Origin: Nostoc sp. JL34
Lineage (GTDB): Bacteria; Cyanobacteriota; Cyanobacteriia; Cyanobacteriales; Nostocaceae
Direction: 5' to 3'
Length of the DNA: 64,000 nt
NCBI RefSeq assembly: GCF_017114945.1
Contig: NZ_JABXKQ010000134.1
Coordinates: forward strand, 1-64,000
The notes beneath the pieces were generated by a model. That model was not told the DNA's origin and ran no database searches. It worked only from the letters and a program-made list of their open reading frames with translations. This document shows positions 10,525 to 17,652 of the stretch, piece after piece (the first letter of the stretch is position 1; each line of letters begins with the position of its first letter). The position numbers were made by a program, and so were the translations under genes.

Positions 10525-12039
10525 TTACTTAAAATTGTCAACAGTTCGGCTTCGCTCAGAGTCAACAGTGAGCGAAGCCGAAGGGTCAACTTTTATTTCC
10601 TCTTTCTCTGGCTCCAGTTGCCCCCGTTGCTTGCCATACTCCCGCAGCTGCTTCAACAGGTTTTCTTGGGATGAGTTAGGGATAGATGGACTGGGACTTG
10701 GTTGAAGGTCAGTGTCGGTACTTGCAAAATTAGTAGGTGAGGGATTAATTACATAGACAGGTAGCGACTTGTCATGAAACATCGCCTGTTGGGTTGGCGC
10801 TGGGGTAGGAATTAGATTCTTTGGTTTGCTCACAGCAGCTTTTACCGAATCTAGAGTAGTAGCAACCTGCACTTGCTGCTGCATTTGTTGTGTAGAAGAT
10901 ACTAAACCACTTAGACCATTAACCAATTGCCGTAGATTTTTACGGAAATTAGGATCGCCTGTCAATTCATCTAAATCAGATGTAATTTTTTGGGTATTTT
11001 CAAAGGTTACTCGTGCTGAATCTAAAGTTTGTTGCAGCAACACCACATTCTTGGGATCGTTTAAGGTTTTAGAAGCATCACGTAAATTAGCTGAGGCTTG
11101 CGCTGCATTTGCGGAAAGCGTTTCTAAATTGTTGAGTAATTCTCCCTGAGTCAATCGATTCACAGATGGTGATAAGCTACTGACTGTAACCCGCAGTTGG
11201 TTGCTGGTTTCGGTGATATTGTTCAAAGCACCAACCAGCGCCGAACGATTTGTTGTCAACAAATTATCCAGGTTATTCAGCAACCTATTTGCTTGAGTTG
11301 CAGTTGCGCCAAATTTATTTACTGTTTGATTTGCGGATGCATTAAGTTGGTTTGTCGCCCGTTGCACTGAATTAGCCGTGGCGGAAAAGGTGTTAAGTTG
11401 TTGTCGTAAGCTTTTGGTCAAACCTTGTAAATCCTGACTTAACTCACTAAAACTGGATGCTGCACCTGTGGTAGTTTCTAGAACCCTATTAACATTTCGA
11501 TAAAATTTCGGGTTATTGTATGCAGCAGCTAGGTCAGTTGAACTGCGAATTAGTTCATCAACACTAATGCCAACCTGACCTTTTAACCGAGAGCCATTAC
11601 AGACTATGAGACTGGTATTACAACTTTTATCTAGGGGTTTAGCAATCACAACCCCAGTAGGTAAGGTTGCTTTTGGTGTGATGTCGATAATACTTTCGCT
11701 AATTAGCCCACTTTGATTAGCTTCCACCACTACATTGCGGGGGATAATTAGGTCAGTTTGGGCAATTTCAATCTCTACATCAATGGCATTTGGCCCTGGT
11801 CGAACCTGGGAAATAGTTCCTACCTTAACGCCACGATAGCGAACTGCTGCCCCCTTTTGCATTCCGCCAGCGTTGGCAAATTCTACAATAATTTTGTATG
11901 AACGACCAGCAGCAGTGAATCTATTTAACCACAGAAAGAGTAATCCAAATACCCCTAGTCCTAGCAGGAGTAATAACCCCACAGAACCTTCTCTAAATGT
12001 TCGCCCAGACGCGAAGCGGCTTGTCATAAGACCTCGCAT
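10525..12039 (-). CDS. MlaD/MCE family lipid-transport protein
   Basis: Membrane-anchored substrate-binding component of an Mla/TGD-type phospholipid transporter (family knowledge). 504 residues from ATG 12039, chosen because GGAGG lies 7 nt upstream; an earlier ATG at 12066 in the same frame has no such site. A single N-terminal membrane helix (about 18-38) is followed by the MCE domain (about 47-125, with GAAVRYRGVKVGTI) and a long helical region rich in N, Q, S and T (about 170-400), then a Pro/Ser-rich tail. The last about 20 residues are encoded partly by an inverted repeat that reads through in frame. The gene lies 101 nt after the ABC ATPase gene; no MlaE permease gene is adjacent, as is usual in cyanobacteria where these parts are scattered. 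Confidence 0.9.
   Translation of the reverse strand: MRGLMTSRFASGRTFREGSVGLLLLLGLGVFGLLFLWLNRFTAAGRSYKIIVEFANAGGMQKGAAVRYRGVKVGTISQVRPGPNAIDVEIEIAQTDLIIPRNVVVEANQSGLISESIIDITPKATLPTGVVIAKPLDKSCNTSLIVCNGSRLKGQVGISVDELIRSSTDLAAAYNNPKFYRNVNRVLETTTGAASSFSELSQDLQGLTKSLRQQLNTFSATANSVQRATNQLNASANQTVNKFGATATQANRLLNNLDNLLTTNRSALVGALNNITETSNQLRVTVSSLSPSVNRLTQGELLNNLETLSANAAQASANLRDASKTLNDPKNVVLLQQTLDSARVTFENTQKITSDLDELTGDPNFRKNLRQLVNGLSGLVSSTQQMQQQVQVATTLDSVKAAVSKPKNLIPTPAPTQQAMFHDKSLPVYVINPSPTNFASTDTDLQPSPSPSIPNSSQENLLKQLREYGKQRGQLEPEKEEIKVDPSASLTVDSERSRTVDNFK
10545..10582. repeat. 14-bp inverted repeat inside the mlaD-like C-terminus
   Basis: Perfect arms TTCGGCTTCGCTCA (10,545-10,558) and its complement (10,569-10,582) with a 10-nt loop. 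This is a common small dispersed repeat of filamentous cyanobacteria. Here it encodes part of the protein tail. Confidence 0.75.
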
Positions 12040-12103
12040 TTTTTTGCCTCCACCAACAACCAACAACCAATTAGGAGTTAGGAGTTAGTAGTTGAATTTA
12101 ACT

Positions 12104-12131
12104 TCTCACTCCTCACTCCTCACTCCTCACT
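12104..12131. repeat. Tandem heptamer repeat
   Basis: Several head-to-tail copies of CTCACTC / ACTCCTC, a short tandemly repeated repeat of the Nostoc type, between the ABC ATPase and MCE genes. Confidence 0.75.
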
Positions 12132-12140
12132 TTTAAGTTT

Positions 12141-12923
12141 CTAGCCGGCGACTTGAATCGGCCCTTTCACGCTTCCACTGAGAAATTGTCTGATCAAGGG
12201 ATGTTCTGTGTTGTATGTTTCACTAACTGTACCCTGCCACTGCACTTTACCTTCATAGAGAAATATAAGTCTATCAGCTGTACGGCGGATAGTGCTGTCT
12301 TGGTGGGTAACAACGGCGTATGTACTACAAACTCCATGTAAACATTGCAAATACCGGATTAAATCTTCGATTACTGTTGAGGCAATGGGATCAAGTCCGG
12401 CTGTTGGTTCGTCGTATAGTAGAACTTCCGGGCCTTCACTGGGATTATCGGGATTAGACATAATCGCACGGGCAAAACTTACCCGTTTTCGCATTCCCCC
12501 GGAAAGTTCGGCGGGGTAGAGGTGGCCTATTGCTGGCAAACCTACCATCTCCAATTTTTCTTTTACCAAATCTCGGATGCGCGATCGCGGCAGCTTTGAA
12601 TTTTGATAAAGTAAAAATCCCACATTTTCCTCCACCGTCAGCGAATCAAATAGCGCCGCCTGCTGAAACACCATACCAATGCCAACCTGCTGGCCACCAT
12701 CCTCAATCAAACCGTCTCTCCGCACTCCTTGTACATAAATTTCTCCCTCATCAGGAATAAGTAATCCCGCCATTACCCGTAAAATTGTTGATTTACCAGT
12801 CCCTGATGGGCCAATAATCCCCAGCGCTTCTCCCCTATAAATGGTCAAGTCTACATTATCTAGAACTTTACGGCTACCAAAGGACTTAGAAACACCTTTC
12901 AGTTCAATCAATGGTTCAGTCAT
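12141..12923 (-). CDS. MlaF-type ABC transporter ATP-binding protein
   Basis: ATPase of a phospholipid (Mla/TGD) ABC importer (family knowledge); acts at the cytoplasmic face with an MlaE permease encoded elsewhere. 260 residues with Walker A GPSGTGKST at 38-46, signature LSGGMRKR near 145, Walker B VLLYDEPTAGLDP near 175 and the H loop VVTHQD. The GGMRKR signature and the ribbon after Walker A are typical of the MlaF/Ttg2A subgroup. ATG 12923 is followed by a canonical first strand. It precedes the MCE protein gene on the same strand, and the two probably form one operon. The specific cargo lipid cannot be told from sequence. Confidence 0.93.
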   Translation of the reverse strand: MTEPLIELKGVSKSFGSRKVLDNVDLTIYRGEALGIIGPSGTGKSTILRVMAGLLIPDEGEIYVQGVRRDGLIEDGGQQVGIGMVFQQAALFDSLTVEENVGFLLYQNSKLPRSRIRDLVKEKLEMVGLPAIGHLYPAELSGGMRKRVSFARAIMSNPDNPSEGPEVLLYDEPTAGLDPIASTVIEDLIRYLQCLHGVCSTYAVVTHQDSTIRRTADRLIFLYEGKVQWQGTVSETYNTEHPLIRQFLSGSVKGPIQVAG

Positions 12924-13667
12924 TAGTTATTAGTCATTGGTCATTGGTCATTGGTCATTAGTCAGTAGAAAATAAACAAATGACTACTGAGAACTAACAA
13001 AGGACAAATATGCCCAATAGTGATGTCATAGTTATTGGTAGGATATTGTATACTAAATTATAAGTACATGATTAGCATTCTAATTAGCAAACTTTATTTT
13101 TTTAGCATAATTATTTAGTTATTTGCGATGTTTAACGTCTCAAAATACCCTCAAAGCAAGGCTGACGAAGACACCGTAGTAATTAAACGTCTCAGTGACA
13201 GGAACTTAAGACTCCAGTTTTTTGTAGACATTAGCCAAGTTATTTAATAGCATTAATATACTAATTGAGAGTATAATTACTCAGAAAAAAGCTGCGATCG
13301 CAAAAGCTAATTAATAAGTTGATAAAAAATATAGAAATCAAATTTAATTTTTACAAATTAAAAGGTTCAGACTCACAACTTTTTAGATAAGTCAAAACCT
13401 TTTTTTCAATAACTATTAAGTATAGCTATATAAAGATTTAGTTTCTGCAATCCAAAATTCTTGGAATACAAGTTTTAAAAAAGAGTGTGACAGATAGATT
13501 AACATAACTGAGACACAGAAGTGATTCCCAATCAAGAATGGTAGAAGTAGCAAAGTTATTAGATAATTTGAGAGTTTTATAGTATATTCGTCAACATTGG
13601 AGTTGGCAAAGTCCAAGATTATTCACTAGTATTGTAACAATTACTGTTAAAAATAAAAGCAGAAATT
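12924..13667. other. Divergent intergenic region with tandem heptamers
   Basis: 744 bp between the ABC ATPase and threonine aldolase genes. The first 45 bp hold heptamers of the TGGTCAT / TAGTCAT type (about 12,924-12,966). The rest is AT-rich, contains one HIP1 site near 13,294, and shows no convincing gene; a 66-codon minus-strand frame at 13,416-13,616 looks like chance. Confidence 0.55.
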
Positions 13668-14705
13668 ATGAGTAGTCAATTAGAACAGTTTGCAAGTGAT
13701 AATTCCTCTGGTATTTGTCCTGAAGCGCTGGAATATATGATTAGAGCAAATCAAGGTAGTGTTCCAGCCTATGGAAATGATGAATGGACTCAAAAAGCAA
13801 CAGATTATTTTCGGGAACTCTTTGAAATTGATTGTGAAGTATTTTTTACCTTTAACGGTACAGCCGCAAATTCTCTATCTTTAGCTGCTCTTTGTCAGTC
13901 ATATCATAGTGTTATTTGCCATGAAACATCTCACATAGAAACAGATGAATGTGGCGCACCTGAATTTGCATCTAATGGTTCTAAACTACTACTGGCTCAA
14001 GGTAAAAATGGCAAATTAACATCAGAGTCTATAGAGTCCATTGTCACTAAGCGGACTGATATTCATTACCCCAAACCTAAAGTGATTAGCATTACACAAT
14101 CAACTGAGTTGGGAACTTTATATTCTATTGAAGAACTTTTAAGTATTAAAGAAGTTGCGAAAAAGCATAATTTAAAGATTCACATGGATGGCGCTCGTTT
14201 TGCAAATGCAGTTGCCGCTATGAATAAAAGTCCTGCTGAAATTACTTGGAAAACTGGAGTTGATGTATTGTGTTTTTGTGGTACTAAGAATGGAATGGCA
14301 TTAGGTGAAGCCATTCTTTTTTTCAACAAAGCGTTAGCAGAGGATTTTGATTATCGATGCAAGCAAGCAGGCCAGCTAGCCTCAAAAATGCGGTTTATTT
14401 CGGCTCCCTGGTTGGGTTTATTAGAAACTGGTGCTTGGCTAAAAAATGCCAGACATGCCAATCAATGTGCTGAATACTTAGAAAATCAACTATTAAATAT
14501 AGAAGGCGTTGACTTGATGTTTCCTAGAGAAGCCAACGCCGTATTTGTAAAACTACCTGAAGAAGTCATTCACAGCTTAAAAGCCAATAATTGGCAGTTT
14601 TATACATTTATTGGTGTGGGAGGAGTACGTTTTATGTGTTCTTGGAACACTACTCAATCAAGGATTGATGAGTTAATTGGTGATATTAAAAACGCAACTA
14701 AGTAA
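13668..14705 (+). CDS. ltaE: Low-specificity threonine aldolase (beta-eliminating lyase family)
   Basis: PLP enzyme that cleaves L-threonine/allo-threonine to glycine and acetaldehyde (family knowledge). 345 residues, the normal length. Visible motifs are the N-terminal SDNSSG, the ring-stacking histidine H85 in CHETSHI, the cofactor aspartate D174 and R177 in HMDGARF, and the Schiff-base lysine K207 in FCGTKNGM. The ATG at 13668 gives the usual short N-terminus. It stands alone between a long AT-rich leader and a convergent nuclease gene. Substrate stereospecificity cannot be read from sequence; a related aromatic amino acid lyase is unlikely given the TKNG motif. Confidence 0.92.
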   Translation: MSSQLEQFASDNSSGICPEALEYMIRANQGSVPAYGNDEWTQKATDYFRELFEIDCEVFFTFNGTAANSLSLAALCQSYHSVICHETSHIETDECGAPEFASNGSKLLLAQGKNGKLTSESIESIVTKRTDIHYPKPKVISITQSTELGTLYSIEELLSIKEVAKKHNLKIHMDGARFANAVAAMNKSPAEITWKTGVDVLCFCGTKNGMALGEAILFFNKALAEDFDYRCKQAGQLASKMRFISAPWLGLLETGAWLKNARHANQCAEYLENQLLNIEGVDLMFPREANAVFVKLPEEVIHSLKANNWQFYTFIGVGGVRFMCSWNTTQSRIDELIGDIKNATK

Positions 14706-14766
14706 GCAATTTAGCCTACTTGTATAGGACTAAAATTCATTTTTGAAAATATCCTTAAAATGTTTT

Positions 14767-14810
14767 AGCGACAGCGTAACGCACCAAATCCTAACGAATG
14801 GTGCGTCGCT
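14767..14810. repeat. Dispersed hairpin repeat between ltaE and nuclease gene
   Basis: Arms ACGCACCA (14,779-14,786) and TGGTGCGT (14,799-14,806) with a 12-nt loop; an outer AGCGAC/GTCGCT pair is also possible. The repeat abuts the stop codon of the minus-strand nuclease gene and may end transcription from both sides, but it has no clear T run. Confidence 0.6.
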
Positions 14811-15250
14811 TACTTCGCATGAAGTTTTAACTGTAATTTTGATTGTTGCCACAATCCCAAGTGCTTATTTTTAGCATTAGCTTCTGCAATTAAAAATTGG
14901 GTTTTGCTCTCGTAGCAATTGTGTAAAGACTCTTGGTCAACAACGGCGTTACCTGACTCTACCAAAAGGAGATTTACTGACCGATTATCTACAAACACTT
15001 CACCAGCGGGGCGACCATTTTTAAGTTGTTCTGTGCTTCTAATTACGACAGGAGTTTGAGGTGGTAATAGCTGTTTTAGTCTTTGTGTTGCTGCTAAACC
15101 ATAGCGCTTGTCAGTCGCCTCTGGTGCATTAATACACGCTAGCTTGATTGTAGTTGTTTGTCCTGCATTATCTTTAAACAAAATTGTGTTCCCGTCTGCA
15201 ACACCAACGACTGTACCTAGCACCAAAATTAGTTGAAGTAATTCCATCAT
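14810..15250 (-). CDS. Thermonuclease (SNase-like) family protein
   Basis: Small nuclease-fold protein of 146 residues. The core pattern VADGNTI ... IKLACINAPEA ... GRPAGEVFVDNRSVNLLLVESG ... LGLWQQ is that of staphylococcal nuclease homologues, which cut DNA and RNA with calcium. The arginine that normally precedes LACIDAPE is lysine here (K36), while the second arginine (in NGRPAGEV) is kept, so activity may be altered. The N-terminus MMELLQLILVLG is hydrophobic but lacks positive charge, so export is uncertain. Two adjacent ATG codons (15250, 15247) could start it. It converges on the threonine aldolase gene. Confidence 0.82.
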   Translation of the reverse strand: MMELLQLILVLGTVVGVADGNTILFKDNAGQTTTIKLACINAPEATDKRYGLAATQRLKQLLPPQTPVVIRSTEQLKNGRPAGEVFVDNRSVNLLLVESGNAVVDQESLHNCYESKTQFLIAEANAKNKHLGLWQQSKLQLKLHAK

Positions 15251-15393
15251 TTTGTGTGTAATCTTTTATGCATAAATGGAATTTTATTTCAGTGCTGAGG
15301 TTGCTAGTGTGATTTAGCTCACAAGTTGCAAATCAAAATAAAAGTAATAAATATTATCATTGCAAAAACCTGGCATTTATATCAATCAAAACT

Positions 15394-16662
15394 TCATTTA
15401 ATAACTACAGGTAATTGAACACTCACAGTAGTTCCTGCCAAGAGGTCAGAAGAGATTAACAGTTCTCCACTATGAGCATTGACGATGCGTTTGGTAATAG
15501 CAAGTCCTAGTCCAGTGCCACAAGGTTTTGTAGAGAAAAATGGCTGAAAAAGTTTGGCGATAATTTCTGATGGAATTGGCTCACCGCCATTATGGACATT
15601 AATGCAAACTTTATCTGTATAGGAACAATCTACTTTCAATTTAACAATATCTTCTGCTGGAATTGCTTCGCAAGCATTGCGAACAATGTTGATAAATACT
15701 TGTTTCAGTTTGTCCTTATCTCCTAAGATTATTACCGTAGGTGATGCCGGAATAAATTCAATTTGTCGTTCTAAAGCTTCTGGCATTTCACGAATGCATA
15801 CAAGCAACTCATAAATGAATTCATTCACGTCTAATTCAAAAACTTGCAACAGTTGGGGCTTGGCGTAGAGTAGAATTTCACTTAATAGGCGTTCTAAACG
15901 ATTAGCTTCACTCAGTGCCAACGCTAATCGCTCTTGAGCAGATTCTGTTAAAATGGTTTTTCGGAAATATTTTAATCCCATAATCATTGTAGTCAAGGGA
16001 TTACGAATTTCATGCACAATAATAGCAGCGAATTCACCAATTGCTGCTAATCTTTCCTGCTCTAAAAGCTTGGCTTGGGCTGCTTGTAATTCTGCGGTAC
16101 GTTTTTCTACCTCAGCTTCTAGAATATGATTAAATTTGCACTGTTGTTGATAGAAATGATAGTTTTCAATTGCTGTTGCAGCTCGTTCAGCAAACAATTC
16201 CACAATTTGGATATCTTCTTTTGTAAAATCATGTGGTAGACGATTAAAAGAACAGATAGTACCAATCACTTCACTTTCAGCAGTCCGCAATGGTATCCCT
16301 AAATATGCACAATAACCTTCTGGAGCCTGTCCATACTCTGGGTGTTTTTGAGCATCTTTTATTGCTAATGATTCACCCATTTTGATAACAGTACCAGTTA
16401 GTAAACCATGTAGTGAATAAATATGTTCGCCTTCGCCCATTTCAAGGCTACTGGCTAGAACAGTTTCAAAGCCCTCTTGGCAAAAGGTAACAACCGTCCA
16501 GTCAACTCCAATGAGTTCGCTGACTCCGCAAGCAATGTTGTGTAAATAACTACCCAGTTCGCCAGTTCGATAATTCAAAGAAGATAAACGTGATATTATT
16601 TGCCGCTCACGATGCCAAGTTTGCTTGTGCAACAAAATTTCGTCATCACTGGTTTTGCTCAT
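15394..16662 (-). CDS. GAF domain sensor histidine kinase
   Basis: Cytosolic sensor kinase of 422 residues. A GAF domain (about 35-170) precedes a short coiled segment, the phosphorylation site H217 in AAIIVHEIRNPLTTM, and an HATPase domain with N box IVRNACEAI, G1-like VHNGGEPI and G2 CGTGLGLAITKRIV. The G1 box carries NGG where DNG/DDG is usual. GAF lacks an obvious bilin cysteine of the cyanobacteriochrome kind, so the ligand is unknown. No receiver or response regulator is next to it. ATG 16662 is used; no strong ribosome-binding site is seen. Confidence 0.9.
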   Translation of the reverse strand: MSKTSDDEILLHKQTWHRERQIISRLSSLNYRTGELGSYLHNIACGVSELIGVDWTVVTFCQEGFETVLASSLEMGEGEHIYSLHGLLTGTVIKMGESLAIKDAQKHPEYGQAPEGYCAYLGIPLRTAESEVIGTICSFNRLPHDFTKEDIQIVELFAERAATAIENYHFYQQQCKFNHILEAEVEKRTAELQAAQAKLLEQERLAAIGEFAAIIVHEIRNPLTTMIMGLKYFRKTILTESAQERLALALSEANRLERLLSEILLYAKPQLLQVFELDVNEFIYELLVCIREMPEALERQIEFIPASPTVIILGDKDKLKQVFINIVRNACEAIPAEDIVKLKVDCSYTDKVCINVHNGGEPIPSEIIAKLFQPFFSTKPCGTGLGLAITKRIVNAHSGELLISSDLLAGTTVSVQLPVVIK

Positions 16663-16962
16663 GGATGCCTATTGCATGGGTTTTGCAGCCTGTTTCCGCA
16701 AGCTTGGTTTGGGTAGCCGCGATTTTAATCGTTGAAATACAAGATGTGAGTTGATAGAAAGATTTTACTAGAGACAACTCCTATTTGCATACAACGGGAG
16801 TGGAGAGTGGGGAGTAATGTAGTAAAATTACTTGAAAAGTGGTTATGAATTATAAAATAGCAATTTTTCGGTAATTCAGAAGTAGATAAAGTAGATAATA
16901 GGCAATGGCTATTGAGCGACAAATTACCTAATTACTAGAAAGCATCTCACAAGTAAATCACT
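16663..16962. other. Divergent intergenic region
   Basis: 300 bp between the GAF kinase and cupin genes, carrying both promoters. I see no repeat array, RNA gene or clear operator. Confidence 0.4.
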
Positions 16963-17460
16963 ATGACAGTCAATTTACAAGGAATATTACAGCAACCAGG
17001 ACAAGGTTCTTCGTACTGGGTGCTTGGAGATTTGTATACCTTTAAGGCGGTAGGTGAAGAAACTGGTCAAGCTTATGCTCTAATTGAAATCGCCGTTCAA
17101 CCACAAAACGGTACACCTCCCCACATTCATAGTCATGAAGATGAAGCTTTCTATATTCAAGAGGGAGAATTGGAATTTCAGCTTGATGAGAAGATTATCT
17201 TAGCAATTCCTGGAACCTTTCTTCACTCTCCTAAAGGTCAACTCCACAGGTTTACAAATATCGGTACAAAGCCAGCAAAATTACTTTGCTGGTTCACACC
17301 AGCAGGGTTAGAAAAGTTTTTTAGGGAAATAGGTGTGCCAGTCTCAGAGAAGACGCAATTACCTAGCGTTAATCCCGCAGACATGGAAAAAGCTTTGGCT
17401 GCTGCTTCAAAATATGGTCTTGAAATTATTCCGCCGTCTGCTGAATCTTTGCAGGTATAG
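16963..17460 (+). CDS. Single-domain cupin protein
   Basis: A 165-residue cytosolic protein with one cupin barrel. The first metal motif is PPHIHSHEDEAFYIQEGELEF (H54/H56/H58 and E61 region) and the second is PKGQLHRFTNIG with H95. Such proteins include small dioxygenases and quercetinase-like enzymes, but the substrate cannot be told. ATG at 16963. It lies 192 nt upstream of recJ on the same strand; co-transcription is possible but not shown. Confidence 0.85.
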   Translation: MTVNLQGILQQPGQGSSYWVLGDLYTFKAVGEETGQAYALIEIAVQPQNGTPPHIHSHEDEAFYIQEGELEFQLDEKIILAIPGTFLHSPKGQLHRFTNIGTKPAKLLCWFTPAGLEKFFREIGVPVSEKTQLPSVNPADMEKALAAASKYGLEIIPPSAESLQV

Positions 17461-17652
17461 TATTTCGATTTGATTATTGAATCTATTTGTGGAGGGAATA
17501 GAAAAGAAGGAATCCTATAGATACGATGAGATTTAAGTCGTATGATTTTAGGGACTTGACTTTCTGAAAATATTTGTGATTCTGTATTAGCCATCTTTAA
17601 TGCTTTAACACAGCCTTGTATTTTAAAAGTTTTCACTCCTAACTTTATTTAT

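Noticed and set aside
13416-13616. 66-codon minus-strand frame
   Set aside because: AT-rich, hydrophobic and without family features or ribosome-binding site.
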